This document shows, piece after piece, positions 51,254 to 60,507 of a stretch of DNA of 64,000 nt. Numbering within the stretch: position 1 is the stretch's first letter; each line of letters begins with the position of its first letter. This DNA comes from Pseudorhodoplanes sp049324435. GTDB lineage: Bacteria > Pseudomonadota > Alphaproteobacteria > Rhizobiales > Xanthobacteraceae. The translations under genes were made by a program, and so were the position numbers. The stretch is from positions 4,860-68,859 of the forward strand of contig JBMOOQ010000025.1 of the NCBI GenBank assembly GCA_049324435.1. The letters are read 5' to 3'. Under the pieces are notes generated by a model. That model saw only the letters and a list, made by a program, of their open reading frames with translations, was not told the origin of the DNA and did not search any database.

Positions 51254-52861
51254 TCACCGTTTCAGCGTGATCCCCGCCGCCTCTCGGTCCCAGGTGGCGG
51301 CGGAGCGTCCCTGTTCGCGCAACTTGAACTTCTGTACCTTGCCGCTCTCGGTGCGCGGCAGCTCGCGAACGAAATCGATGAAACGCGGGATCGCGAAATA
51401 TGACAATCTACCCTCGCAGAAGCGGATCAGCTCCGCCCCATCAAGCGCAGCGCCATCCTTCACCACCACGGTCGCCATCACCTCGTCTTCGGCCAGATCG
51501 GACGGCACTGGAAACACCGCCGCGATCTCGACCGCGGGATGCGACATGATCACACGCTCGACTTCGAAAGAGGAAATGTTCTCGCCGCGCCGGCGGATCG
51601 AATCCTTCATGCGGTCGATGAACTTGTAGAAGCCGTCCTCGTTGCGCACCACGCGGTCGCCGGTATGGAGCCAGAGATTGCGCCAGGCTTCAACCGTCTT
51701 GTCCGCCATGCCGAAATAGCCGGTCGCCATCGCGAACGGATCATCGGCGCGCAGCAGAAGCTCGCCGGGCGTGCCGTCCGGCACTTCGTTGTCGTCCTCG
51801 TCGGCGACGCGCGCCTGGAATCCGCCGAACAGTTTGCCCATCCAGCCGGGCTGACGTGTATCCATCGTCGTCCCGATCACGGCATTGCTCTCGGTCGCGC
51901 CATAGGCGTCGAGCAGATAGATGCCGGTCCGCCCGGTGAAGACCTCATGCAAATGTGCCGGCACACCCGGCGCGAGCGCAACGCGCACCTTGTGCTGCCT
52001 CTCTTCCGGGCATGGCGGCCGGGACAGCAGCATCGGCACCATGGCGCCGAGCACATAGGTCACTGTCGCGCCTGACGACACCAGCGCCGGCCAGAAGTTC
52101 GACGCGGAGAAACGCTTCTCCGCAATCTGCGTACCGCCGCTGAGCAGCGCCTGGAAGAACGTCGCCATCGCGTTGACATGGAACAGCGGCAGCGTGGTGT
52201 GCAGCACGTCGCCGTCCTGCAATGCGAGCTGGCGCAGCACATTGAAGCCCCACCAGAAGAATTGCGCATGCGGAGAACACACGCCCTTGGACGGACCCGT
52301 AGTGCCGGACGTGAACAGGATGGTGAGAAGATCATGCGGCTTGAGTTCGGCCGGCGCGGCCGGCTCGCCATGCGGCGGCAACGCACGGACTGGAATTTGC
52401 TGGTGCCGCCCCGGCGTGCTGCCGTCCGGGTCGATCACCCAGATCGACTCGACGTGAAGCTTTGCAAACTCAACAAACTCCAGCGCCGGCAGCCATTCCC
52501 GTTCCAGCACAAGGAGCCGTGCGCCCGATGTCTTCAGCATGTGTTCGAGCTGCGGCCCGCGTGCGGCAATATTGACCGGCACCGAGATCGCGCCGATCCA
52601 GCCGCAGCCGAGAAACAGATCGAGGAATTCCGGCCGGTTGCCGCACAGAATCGCGACCCGGTCGCCCTTGCCGATGCCGGCCGCCGCGAAACGGCCGCCG
52701 CTGCGCGCCGCAACGTCAAGCGCGTCGTTGTAGCTCCAACGCTCGCCGTCACAAACGAACAGTGGCCGCTCGCCGTAGCGTTCGGCCTGCCGTTGCAGCA
52801 TGACAGGAAGCGTGCGCGCGGACGGCTCGAACAGAACGCGCGGGTCGGCACTACTTGTCAT
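51254..52861 (-). CDS. AMP-forming acyl-CoA synthetase/ligase
   Basis: 535 residues from the ATG at 52861 (a GTG at 52867 is possible). Motif A10 sequence and the P-loop LLTILFTSGTTGPSKGV (about 168-184), YGATESNA (about 315) and TGDRVVRNEDGFYKFIDRMKDSIRRRGENISS (about 400) identify an ANL-superfamily ligase with the C-terminal catalytic lysine in ESGKVQKFKL. It activates a carboxylic acid to its CoA ester. Likely substrates are crotonobetaine, benzoates or fatty acids; the position next to an aromatic locus favours an aromatic or short aliphatic acid. Confidence 0.87.
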   Translation of the reverse strand: MTSSADPRVLFEPSARTLPVMLQRQAERYGERPLFVCDGERWSYNDALDVAARSGGRFAAAGIGKGDRVAILCGNRPEFLDLFLGCGWIGAISVPVNIAARGPQLEHMLKTSGARLLVLEREWLPALEFVEFAKLHVESIWVIDPDGSTPGRHQQIPVRALPPHGEPAAPAELKPHDLLTILFTSGTTGPSKGVCSPHAQFFWWGFNVLRQLALQDGDVLHTTLPLFHVNAMATFFQALLSGGTQIAEKRFSASNFWPALVSSGATVTYVLGAMVPMLLSRPPCPEERQHKVRVALAPGVPAHLHEVFTGRTGIYLLDAYGATESNAVIGTTMDTRQPGWMGKLFGGFQARVADEDDNEVPDGTPGELLLRADDPFAMATGYFGMADKTVEAWRNLWLHTGDRVVRNEDGFYKFIDRMKDSIRRRGENISSFEVERVIMSHPAVEIAAVFPVPSDLAEDEVMATVVVKDGAALDGAELIRFCEGRLSYFAIPRFIDFVRELPRTESGKVQKFKLREQGRSAATWDREAAGITLKR

Positions 52862-52888
52862 CAGCACCTGGCCGGCCTCCCTCCGTTC

Positions 52889-54004
52889 TCATGCTTTCAG
52901 TCCCGCCTCTTTCAGGAGCGGTATCACGGTCTCGCAGAAATACGGCAATTCGTTCTTGTAATTGACGAACGACAACGCCGCACCGTTGAAGCCCGCACCG
53001 GCAAATTTCGTAAGCTCGGACGCGATCTTTTCCGGCGTTCCGACCAGCGGATAGCTGCCGGTCCCCGCGGAGAAGCGCTGCTTGTAGAGCCTGAAAGCCT
53101 CGTCCTCGTGGCTTTGGCTGAAGTTCCTTTTCTGCTGCATGTGGTAAGCGACGGCTTCCTCATCGATATGCTGCCGGGAATAATAATCGTAATAGTCCTC
53201 GGCCTCGGCCTGCGTTGGGCGGCACACCACATGACCGATGGTGAACACGCCGATATCGCGATTGAATTTTTTGGCGCGTCCTTTGATGTCGGCGATATGG
53301 CCCTTGCCCACCTCGAGATCGGTGAAACTCGTGAACAGGTGATCGCAGTTCTGCGCCGCGAAATCGCGGCCGGGCGGGCCGAAGGCCGCGTTCATGGTCA
53401 CCGGCCGCGGCTTCTGGATCGATGCCGGACGGCTCACGGCATTCTTCAGATGATAATACTTGCCGTCGAAGTCGATCGGCTTGTCGCTGTTATAGGTCTG
53501 GACGATGACGTCGAGCCATTCCTTGGCCTGCACATACGCATCGGGAACCAGCGTCACCCCGAACATGTCGAATTCGTCCGGATTCCATCCGCACACGATG
53601 TTGAGCCCGGCGCGGCCGTGACTGATATGATCGACGGTCGCAAGCGCCTTCGCCGCATAGAGCGGATGCAGGAGCGGCACATGCACGGTCATGAACAGCG
53701 CGATGCGTTCGGTGATGGAGGCAAGACCGGCCGCCCAGGTGAACGTCTCGAACGACCATTCCCGAACATTGGTCGAGCCGCCATAGCCGCGCCAGCGCGC
53801 GATCGGAAGAAAGAAATCCATCCCGCCGCGCTCGGCGATCCGGCACGCCGCCGCGATATCGTCCCATTCCGCCTTCCAGGCTTCCGGAACGGTCGAAAAG
53901 GTCAGCCCGCGGTCAGCATTCGCGGAAAACACGCCGAGCTTGAAGCCATTCTTCGCAGGGTCCGCCATCGGATTGACGACCCGCGTCGATTCAGCAGCCG
54001 GCAT
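52889..54004 (-). CDS. Bacterial luciferase-like (LLM) flavin monooxygenase, RutA/SfnG-like
   Basis: 371 residues from the ATG at 54004, preceded by GGAGCGGTGAC; a TTG at 54022 lies inside the promoter region. The LLM-class alpha/beta barrel shows LGVFSANADRGLTFSTVPEAW and MTVHVPLLHPLYAAKALATVDHISHGRAGLNIVCGWNPDEFDMFG, similar to pyrimidine monooxygenase RutA and dimethylsulfone monooxygenase SfnG. It needs reduced FMN from a separate reductase. Its promoter carries the GntR operator at 54029-54037 directly after the -10. Downstream are the CoA ligase and the EthD-like gene. Substrate unknown; an N- or S-heterocycle is likely from the family. Confidence 0.84.
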   Translation of the reverse strand: MPAAESTRVVNPMADPAKNGFKLGVFSANADRGLTFSTVPEAWKAEWDDIAAACRIAERGGMDFFLPIARWRGYGGSTNVREWSFETFTWAAGLASITERIALFMTVHVPLLHPLYAAKALATVDHISHGRAGLNIVCGWNPDEFDMFGVTLVPDAYVQAKEWLDVIVQTYNSDKPIDFDGKYYHLKNAVSRPASIQKPRPVTMNAAFGPPGRDFAAQNCDHLFTSFTDLEVGKGHIADIKGRAKKFNRDIGVFTIGHVVCRPTQAEAEDYYDYYSRQHIDEEAVAYHMQQKRNFSQSHEDEAFRLYKQRFSAGTGSYPLVGTPEKIASELTKFAGAGFNGAALSFVNYKNELPYFCETVIPLLKEAGLKA

Positions 54005-54028
54005 GTCACCGCTCCGTCGCAAAACAGT

Positions 54029-54068
54029 ATACAGTATCCAAATTACGGACCCGCATGTTGGGAGTCAA
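54029..54068 (-). promoter_or_regulatory. LLM monooxygenase promoter with GntR operator
   Basis: On the minus strand TTGACT (54068-54063) and TAATTT (54045-54040) are 17 bases apart. Immediately downstream, at 54037-54029, is ATACTGTAT, flanked as GGATACTGTATACTG. The same ATACTGTAT core occurs at 60511-60519. A repressor bound here would cover the transcription start. Confidence 0.65.
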
Positions 54069-54110
54069 GAAATGTCGCTCGGCCGGTGCGCTCTTATCGT
54101 TCGACCGGCG

Positions 54111-54794
54111 TCACGTGCGATAGGTCCGATACGCCAGCACGGCCGCATCGACGTGTTCCCGGAACAGTGCGCCGACACGGCCGGCGTCGCGCGCGGCGAA
54201 CGCCTCATGAATCAGTCGCAAGCGGGCGAGCACGTCGTCCCGGACCGCGCGCTGCGGCAGCGTTACAAGACGCACGATCTGCACGTGATCGATATAGCGC
54301 GCGAGCGCGGCAACCAGTTGCGCATTCGGAACCTGTGCGAGCCAGGCGCCGCGAAACTTGGCATTGGCCACCACAAAGGCACTGAAATCGTTGGCGTCAC
54401 TTGCAGCGATGCCTTCCTCGATGGCCTCCTCCATCGTTTGCAGCGCCTCGTCGGTCATCTTCCGCGCTGCGATCTCGGCCGCAGCCGGCTCCAGCAGGCG
54501 CCTGATCTCGAAAATGTCCGCGACCTCCTGATCGCTGTAGCGCCGCAGGATGAAGCCGCGCGTCGAACTCTCGATCATGCCGTCATGCACGAGCTGCATC
54601 AGCGCCTCGCGCACCGGCATCCGCGACACACCGAATTCGTCCGCAATATCGACGTCGACCAGCCGATCCTCGAAAGTCAATTGTCCGGACTGGATGCGCT
54701 CGCGCAAATGCTCGTAAATCTGCTCGCGCAGACTGACGGCCTTGAGAATCCGTGGCTTACCTATCGGTTTCGCCTTCATCGATCGCTCACTCAT
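54111..54794 (-). CDS. GntR-family (FCD/FadR) transcriptional regulator
   Basis: 227 residues from the ATG at 54794, which overlaps the stop of the upstream ABC ATPase gene by four bases (ATGA). Winged helix-turn-helix at about 22-85 (LREQIYEHLRERIQSGQL, VSRMPVREALMQL), then an all-helical FCD domain with metal-binding histidine and aspartate (E/D at helix 4, FRGAWLAQVPN, LIHEAFAARDAGRVGALFREHVDAAV). The FadR type normally binds DNA as a dimer to a short palindrome. The pair of matching sites at 54029-54037 and 60511-60519, one on each side of the transporter operon, are its probable operators, giving autoregulation because it is the last gene of that operon. Confidence 0.9.
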   Translation of the reverse strand: MSERSMKAKPIGKPRILKAVSLREQIYEHLRERIQSGQLTFEDRLVDVDIADEFGVSRMPVREALMQLVHDGMIESSTRGFILRRYSDQEVADIFEIRRLLEPAAAEIAARKMTDEALQTMEEAIEEGIAASDANDFSAFVVANAKFRGAWLAQVPNAQLVAALARYIDHVQIVRLVTLPQRAVRDDVLARLRLIHEAFAARDAGRVGALFREHVDAAVLAYRTYRT

Positions 54795-56653
54795 CGTAGC
54801 GCGCCCATTGCGGGATCCGGGGCCAGAACCGGGGGCCACGGCTTGTCCGCATTGTCGGGAGGCACAGCCTCAAGCAAGGCCTTGGTATAGGGATGTTGCG
54901 GATTCGAAAATACGGCTTCAGTCGGACCTTCCTCCACGATTTCCCCGGCATGCATCATCAGAATGCGGGAACACAGATAACGGACGACCGCAAGATCGTG
55001 GCTGATGAACACCATTGTCAGGCCGCGGCTGCGGTTCAGGTCGAGCAGACAATTGAGGATATGCGCCTGCACCGACACATCAAGACCGGAGACAATCTCA
55101 TCCGCAACAATGAGTTTGGGCTTTGCACCCAGCGCGCGGCCGATATTCACGCGCTGGCGCTGCCCGCCCGACAATTGCGACGGAAACCGGTCAAGGCAAT
55201 CGGGCGGAAGTCCGGTGTCGCGCAGCAAGGCTTCGGCAACCGGTCTGCGCTCCGATTCCGGCGCGTAAGTCTCGCCCACCTCCAGCGCCTGGGTTACGAG
55301 ACGCATGACACTGCGCCTTGGATTAAGCGCCGATTGCGGGTCTTGGAAAATCAGCTGCGTATCGCGATGTGTGAGATAGACGGCCCCGGACGCGCGCTCC
55401 TGACCGTAGATGCGGATAGTGCCTTGGCTCGGCCTTTCGAGCCCGACGATGAGCCTCCCGATCGAGGTCTTGCCGCTGCCGCTCTCGCCGACGATTCCGA
55501 GGACCTCGCCTTCCTGCACCTGGAACGTTGCGCACTTGACCGCGTCGAACCGCGAGCGCCGCAGGCCAAGGAAGCCGCGTGAGGCGCGGTAGCTCAGCCG
55601 GACCCTGTCGAACGCTACGGCGGCCGGTGCGTCCGCAACGGCGGCGGGGACCGAAATCACTTCGCGGACCTCGGTATTGACACCCGCCTCGCACCGCTCT
55701 GAGCAGCGCACCCAATGCCCCTCGCCGACCCGGCGCGGCGGCAGCCGCGTCGAGGCACAGTCCGGATCTTTCACGGCGCAGCGCGGCGCGAACCGGCAGC
55801 CGGCGAGCCCTGCGAAACTCGCAAGCCCCGGCATATGATCGGACAATGCCGGCAGAACGCGGCGCGGTCCGGTCAGATCCGGGTTCGCGGCGAGAAGGCT
55901 CTTCGTATAGGGATGCGACGGCGCCTTCAGCACCGCCGAGGCTGGACCGAACTCGACCATGTCGCCGGCATACATCACGCCGACATCGCGGCAGACGTGA
56001 CCGGCGAGCCGCAGATCGTGCGTGATGAACAGCAGTGCAGTCCGGTGCAGCTTTTGCTGCTCCGCGATCAGGCGCACGATATGAGCCTGCGTCATCACGT
56101 CGAGTGCGGTGGTTGGCTCGTCCGCGACCACAAGGGCAGGCTCGCCTGCGAAGGCCATGGCGATCAGAACGCGCTGGCACTGTCCGCCCGACAATTCATG
56201 CGGATAGCGCAGCAGCGCCTCCTCCGCATTGCGCAACTGCACCTGCGTCAGCCGCTCGATCATCAGCGCGCGATGGCGGCTGCGCTCGATGCCTATATGA
56301 CGCAGATGCTCCGCGAATTGCGAACCGATGGTCCGCACCGGATTGAGCGCACTCAGCGGCTCCTGCGGGATGAAGGCGATGCGGCGGCCGAGCAATCCAC
56401 GCCGCTGTGCCTTGCCGAGGGCCTCCAGGTTCATGCCGTCGAACGAAACCGTTCCCGCGCTGACCGAGAAATTGTCCGGCAGCAGCCCCGAAATCACCCG
56501 TCCGATCATGCTCTTGCCGGCGCCGGATTCGCCGACCAGCCCGACGATATCGCCCTGTCCGAGTTCAAACGAAATATCGCGCAGCACAGCGATGCTGCGC
56601 CCGCCCATGCGCGCGGTCACCGTCACATCGTCGAATGAAAGCACGGTTCCCAT
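54791..56653 (-). CDS. Dipeptide/opine ABC transporter, fused double-ATPase subunit (DppD-DppF)
   Basis: 620 residues with two complete ABC ATPases: first half Walker A GESGAGKSM and signature LSGGQCQR, second half GESGSGKTS and LSGGQRQR; Walker B sites LVVADEPTTALD and LIVADEIVSGLD. Each half ends with the oligopeptide-type iron-sulphur-like C-terminal segment (first half has C in GCRFAPRCAVKDPDCA, the known oligopeptide ABC C-terminal cysteine motif). The second half lacks the complete cysteine motif. I start it at 56653; a longer frame to 56767 lies in the permease gene. It ends overlapping the GntR gene, so regulator and transporter are coupled. Confidence 0.89.
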   Translation of the reverse strand: MGTVLSFDDVTVTARMGGRSIAVLRDISFELGQGDIVGLVGESGAGKSMIGRVISGLLPDNFSVSAGTVSFDGMNLEALGKAQRRGLLGRRIAFIPQEPLSALNPVRTIGSQFAEHLRHIGIERSRHRALMIERLTQVQLRNAEEALLRYPHELSGGQCQRVLIAMAFAGEPALVVADEPTTALDVMTQAHIVRLIAEQQKLHRTALLFITHDLRLAGHVCRDVGVMYAGDMVEFGPASAVLKAPSHPYTKSLLAANPDLTGPRRVLPALSDHMPGLASFAGLAGCRFAPRCAVKDPDCASTRLPPRRVGEGHWVRCSERCEAGVNTEVREVISVPAAVADAPAAVAFDRVRLSYRASRGFLGLRRSRFDAVKCATFQVQEGEVLGIVGESGSGKTSIGRLIVGLERPSQGTIRIYGQERASGAVYLTHRDTQLIFQDPQSALNPRRSVMRLVTQALEVGETYAPESERRPVAEALLRDTGLPPDCLDRFPSQLSGGQRQRVNIGRALGAKPKLIVADEIVSGLDVSVQAHILNCLLDLNRSRGLTMVFISHDLAVVRYLCSRILMMHAGEIVEEGPTEAVFSNPQHPYTKALLEAVPPDNADKPWPPVLAPDPAMGALR

Positions 56654-57567
56654 CAGATAGTCCGCTTTCGCAGCCGCGGGTCGAGCGTGACACGCAGGCC
56701 TTCGCCGAGCAGGTTGAAGCCGAGCACGGTGATGAACATCGCGATGATCGGCAGAATGATCCCCCACGGCGCCTGGTACATGTAATTGCGCGCCTGCGCG
56801 ATCATCTGGCCCCAGGCCGGGACATTGGCCGGCACACTAAGACCTACGAAGCTCAGGATCGCCTCGACGATGATGCCGATACCGACCTGCAGCGTGAACA
56901 GCGTGATGATCAGCGGCGCGACGCTCGGCAGGATTTCGCGCAGGATGATTCGGATATTGCCGAAACCGAGCAGCTTGGCCGCGGCGACGAAGTCCTTGCG
57001 CGATACCACCATCACCTCGGAGCGCACCACGCGGCAGAACCGCGTCCAGTCTACGAGTACGATCGACAGGATGACATTGCCGACGCCGGTGCCAAATCCC
57101 ACCATCAGCGTGACCGACAGCACCACCGGCGGCAGCGACATCCACAGATCGACCAGATGGCTGATGGCGCGATCGATCCAGCCGCCGAAATAGCCGGCCA
57201 GCAGCGCGAGCGTGGTGCCGAGAAGCGTCGCACCGATCGCCGCCACGAAGCCGACGAACAGCGCCACGCGGGCGCCGTAGATCATTTGCGACAGGATGCA
57301 GCGTCCGAGGCTGTCGGTGCCGAACGGATAATCGATGCTGCCGCCATCCGCCCACATCGGGGGAAGCAGCATGTTGAGCAGGTCCTGGTTTGCCGGATCG
57401 TTCGGTGCGATCTGCGGTGCGAACACGGCACAGATCACCATCCCGAGCACGATGGCGCCGCCGATCACCACGCGCGGCGAGCGGATCGCCTGCCGCAGCG
57501 CTTCGGCCAGCGCCGACGGCGGCCGCGCTGCCTTAACCGCGGCGGAGCTTGGGATTGAGGACGACAT
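56653..57567 (-). CDS. Dipeptide/opine ABC transporter permease DppC
   Basis: 304 residues with six hydrophobic helices and the DppC N-terminal domain (FAPQIAPNDPANQDLLNMLLPP, YPFGTDSLGRCILSQMIYGARVAL). The EAA-type loop EVMVVSRKDFVAAAKLLGFGNIRIILREILPSV near 180 docks the ATPase. Starts 35 bases inside the end of dppB and ends at the ATPase start (TGATG overlap), so all are translated together. Confidence 0.9.
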   Translation of the reverse strand: MSSSIPSSAAVKAARPPSALAEALRQAIRSPRVVIGGAIVLGMVICAVFAPQIAPNDPANQDLLNMLLPPMWADGGSIDYPFGTDSLGRCILSQMIYGARVALFVGFVAAIGATLLGTTLALLAGYFGGWIDRAISHLVDLWMSLPPVVLSVTLMVGFGTGVGNVILSIVLVDWTRFCRVVRSEVMVVSRKDFVAAAKLLGFGNIRIILREILPSVAPLIITLFTLQVGIGIIVEAILSFVGLSVPANVPAWGQMIAQARNYMYQAPWGIILPIIAMFITVLGFNLLGEGLRVTLDPRLRKRTI

Positions 57568-58549
57568 AGAGGATGTCCACGACGGTGTTAATGGCGAGTG
57601 TGGTTATGCAGAAGATCAGCGCGACGCCCTGGATCACCGGCAGATCGTGATTGCGCACGGCCTGCACCATCAGATTGCCGATCCCGGGATAGGAGAAGAT
57701 GGTTTCGACCAGCAGCGTGCCTCCGAACAGGAAGCCGAATTGCGCGCCGATCAGCGTGATCGTCGGCAGCGCCGAATTGCGCAGCATATGCTGGAGGATG
57801 ATCTGGCGCTCGTTGAGGCCGCGCTGCCGCGCCACCGTAACATAGTGATCTTCGGAAGCTTCGAGCAGCGACGAGCGCAGCACCCGGATCACCAGCGGCG
57901 AGAAACCGAGCGCCAGTGCCATCGCCGGCAGGATCAGATGCGCCAGCGCGTTCTGCCAGTACCCCCATTGCATGTTCACAATGAAGTCGATCAGCAGAAA
58001 CCCCGTACCATCGGGAATGACGATCCCGGAATCGACCCGGCCAGAGAATGGCAGCCAGCCGAGCGCCACGCCGAACCCGAGCAGCAGGAAGATCGCCCAG
58101 AGAAAGGACGGGATCGACAGCATGCAGACCACGAGCACATCGAGGATGTTCTCGATAACCGTGCCGCGGGTGCCGTACAGCAGAAGCCCGCCCGGAATGC
58201 TGATGACGAGCGCAAAGAACAGACCCACTGCCGCCAGTTCCAGCGTTGCCGGCAGGGAGTTCGCGAGCAGCCGCGTCACCGGTTCGCGGAACGCGATCGA
58301 ATTGCCGAGATCGCCCGACAGCGCGTCGCGCAGCCAGATCAGATACTGAATGACGATCGAGCGATCGAGACCAAGCGCCTTGCGCACCGCCTCGGCATCG
58401 GCCGGCGTGGCGTTCGGCGGCAGCAGCAGCGCCAGCGGATCGGCCGGCAATGCCCGCAGCACGAAGAACACGACCATCGAAAGCAGCAGTACCGTCGGGA
58501 CGGCGCCCGCCATTCGCCTGGTCGCGACGTTGATCAGAGATTTGAACAT
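57533..58549 (-). CDS. Dipeptide/opine ABC transporter permease DppB
   Basis: 338 residues from the ATG at 58549. A longer frame to 58615 passes through a palindromic repeat and is rejected. First helix MAGAVPTVLLLSMVVFFVLRALPADPLALLL, then the EAA loop EDHYVTVARQRGLNERQIILQHMLRNSALPTITLIG and FSYPGIGNLMVQAVRNHDLPVIQGVALI, which are textbook DppB features. With DppC it forms the membrane channel. Confidence 0.9.
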   Translation of the reverse strand: MFKSLINVATRRMAGAVPTVLLLSMVVFFVLRALPADPLALLLPPNATPADAEAVRKALGLDRSIVIQYLIWLRDALSGDLGNSIAFREPVTRLLANSLPATLELAAVGLFFALVISIPGGLLLYGTRGTVIENILDVLVVCMLSIPSFLWAIFLLLGFGVALGWLPFSGRVDSGIVIPDGTGFLLIDFIVNMQWGYWQNALAHLILPAMALALGFSPLVIRVLRSSLLEASEDHYVTVARQRGLNERQIILQHMLRNSALPTITLIGAQFGFLFGGTLLVETIFSYPGIGNLMVQAVRNHDLPVIQGVALIFCITTLAINTVVDILYVVLNPKLRRG

Positions 58550-58560
58550 GCCTAATCCGC

Positions 58561-58656
58561 CCTCATCCTGAGGAGGCTGCGAAGCAGCCGTCTCGCAGGA
58601 ATAGAGCGGCCCCATCCTTCGAGACGCATCGCTGCGCGATGCTCCTCAGGATGAGG
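58561..58656. repeat. Palindromic repeat between dppA and dppB
   Basis: CCTCATCCTGAGGA (58561-58574) and TCCTCAGGATGAGG (58643-58656) are perfect 14-base inverted repeats around about 68 bases that also contain AGGCTGCGAAGCAGCC and GCATCGCTGCGCGATGC hairpins. This matches a repeat family found scattered in Bradyrhizobium-like genomes. As transcribed it would form a strong stem-loop after dppA. Confidence 0.7.
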
Positions 58657-58688
58657 CCGAGCGCCCCTTTGCATCAGGCTGACTTCGT

Positions 58689-60227
58689 CTATGCCGTGCG
58701 CTTCGCTTCTGCCGGCAGCACGTAGCCCTGCGAATAGGTCGGCATCGACACAGTCTTCTTGGTGACGATGTTGGCGACCGGCTGCAGCAGCGGAATGCTC
58801 CAGGTATTCTCCGACGCGTCCTTGTTGAGCGCGCGGTATTCCGCAAGCCGCTCCTCGCCGAGCTTCATGGCGAACAGCTTTGCGATCCGCTCGCCGTTGG
58901 CCGGCTCCTTCCACGCCGAGAAACGCAAGGCCGGATTGAGGATACGGCCCGAGTAATTCTCCGGGTCGCCCGTCGCATTGGCCCAGCTATAGAGCATGAT
59001 GCCGGGCAGCTTGGCGGCGTGATTAAGCTCCATATACTTCGCGATGGTGATTTCCTCGATCTTCACGTCCGCGCCGATCTGTCGCCACATCTGCGCGATA
59101 GCCTGCGCGATCTCGTAGTCGTTCGGGAACGTGCCGTTGGTCGTGACGAGCGTCATCTGCAGCGGCTTCGCCTTGCTGTAGCCGGCCTTGGCAAGCAGTT
59201 CCGCCGCCTTCTTGCGGTCGAACGGGAAGGTGTAGCCCGGCACGTCGCCCGAGGAACCCGGCGTCGCCAGCACCTGCAGCGGCTTGGCGAGATTGTTGAA
59301 AAACGCCTTGGCGAGCGCGGCCTTGTCGATCGCCATATGCAGCGCGAGACGCACGTCCTTGTTCTGATAGGTGTCCACATAGCTCGGAATCTGCATCATG
59401 TAGATTTCAGCCTGGGGGAACAGGCTGACCGACAGATCGGGCTTGCTCTGCAGGCGCACGGCCTCGCGGAACGGCAATTGCACCGCAACATCGACCCGCC
59501 CGGATTCGATTGCGGCGACGCGCGTCGAGGCTTCCGGCAGGATCTGGAAGGTCACGCTCTTGATTGCAGGCACGCCGCCCCAATACTTGTCGAATGCCTC
59601 GAGCACGATGCGAGAGCCGCGCTGGTAATCGACCAGCTTGTAGGGGCCTGCGCCGACCGGCTTCGCCAGGAAGCCCTCGTCGCCGACCTTCTCGTGATAG
59701 GCCTTCGGCAGAATGTAAACGCCGAGGAAGCCGAGATAGAACTCGGCTGACGGCGACGGCTTGGAATAGACCAGCACCGCTTCGGTCGGCGACTTGATCT
59801 CGACGTCGATCAGGTCCTGCAGCATGCCGGCGATGGCGAGGCGCTTGTCCTGCTTGCGCGTGAGCCAGCTATACTTGACGTCCTCGGTCGTCAGCTTCGA
59901 GCCATCATGGAAGAAAATGTCGTCGCGCAGATTGATCTGCAGCCGTGTCGAATTGTCGTCGAGCCACTTGCGCTGCGCGATCTGACGCGGCTGCAGCTTC
60001 TGGTCGGAGGACCAGTGCAGCGGCGAGTCGTACACGCATTTGAAAATCGACTGGCCGACCGGGAACGTGACCGCGGTCGGGTCCCAGCTCTGCAGGTCGG
60101 CCATGAAGGCGATATTCAGCGTATCCGCGCCTTGCGCGCCGGCGATGTGCGGAAGAAAGGTCGCGGCCGGAAGGCCGAGCATCAACGAAACGAATTCGCG
60201 TTTGGACAGTTCGATCTTCGCGCTCAT
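58689..60227 (-). CDS. Dipeptide/opine-type ABC transporter substrate-binding protein DppA
   Basis: 512 residues, SBP_bac_5 family. N-terminal export signal (SKREFVSLMLGLPAATFLPHIAGA) has a Lys-Arg rather than Arg-Arg pair, so Sec or an atypical Tat route is possible. The body contains DLQSWDPTAVTFPVGQSIFKCVYDSPLHW, KPVGAGPYKLVDYQRGSRIVLEAFDKYWGGVP and DKAALAKAFFNNLAKPL, typical of DppA/OppA and agrocinopine/opine binding proteins. It is the first structural gene of the transporter operon, 284 bases from the GntR operator at 60511. Confidence 0.88.
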   Translation of the reverse strand: MSAKIELSKREFVSLMLGLPAATFLPHIAGAQGADTLNIAFMADLQSWDPTAVTFPVGQSIFKCVYDSPLHWSSDQKLQPRQIAQRKWLDDNSTRLQINLRDDIFFHDGSKLTTEDVKYSWLTRKQDKRLAIAGMLQDLIDVEIKSPTEAVLVYSKPSPSAEFYLGFLGVYILPKAYHEKVGDEGFLAKPVGAGPYKLVDYQRGSRIVLEAFDKYWGGVPAIKSVTFQILPEASTRVAAIESGRVDVAVQLPFREAVRLQSKPDLSVSLFPQAEIYMMQIPSYVDTYQNKDVRLALHMAIDKAALAKAFFNNLAKPLQVLATPGSSGDVPGYTFPFDRKKAAELLAKAGYSKAKPLQMTLVTTNGTFPNDYEIAQAIAQMWRQIGADVKIEEITIAKYMELNHAAKLPGIMLYSWANATGDPENYSGRILNPALRFSAWKEPANGERIAKLFAMKLGEERLAEYRALNKDASENTWSIPLLQPVANIVTKKTVSMPTYSQGYVLPAEAKRTA

Positions 60228-60269
60228 CGTGGTTCCCCTGCTTTTGGTGTCACGTGTTGGCCGGTCCGC

Positions 60270-60449
60270 TCACTGCGTGCCCGGCAGATTGATCCTTCGG
60301 CGTGTGGGTCGGCAAGTTACCGGTTGGCAATCCGTGGTGTCGGCGATGCGCCCAATGCGCGGACGGCGCGAAGACGGCACCGGTCCGGAGCGCAGACAGC
60401 CGTGCGCGCGCACCGCGCCGGCCGATTTGCGCTGTGTGAGGTCGCGCAT
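60270..60449 (-). CDS. Candidate leader peptide upstream of dppA
   Basis: 59 residues (MRDLTQRKSAGAVRAHGCLRSG...), from the ATG at 60449 preceded by AAAGGAGCGGAG six bases upstream. Basic, with Arg, Pro and Thr rich, no known family. It sits between the predicted GntR-controlled promoter (60508-60538) and dppA (60227), where a leader open frame could affect dppA expression. A chance open frame is also possible. Confidence 0.3.
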   Translation of the reverse strand: MRDLTQRKSAGAVRAHGCLRSGPVPSSRRPRIGRIADTTDCQPVTCRPTRRRINLPGTQ

Positions 60450-60507
60450 CGAAGACTCCGCTCCTTTACGGCAAGCCCGAAGTCCGGCGGTCCGGCTTGC
60501 TCGAATT

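Noticed and set aside
52178..54385. 735-residue plus-strand frame across the CoA ligase, LLM and GntR region
   Set aside because: Overlaps three well-supported minus-strand genes and the promoter between them; composition is that of antisense GC-rich DNA.
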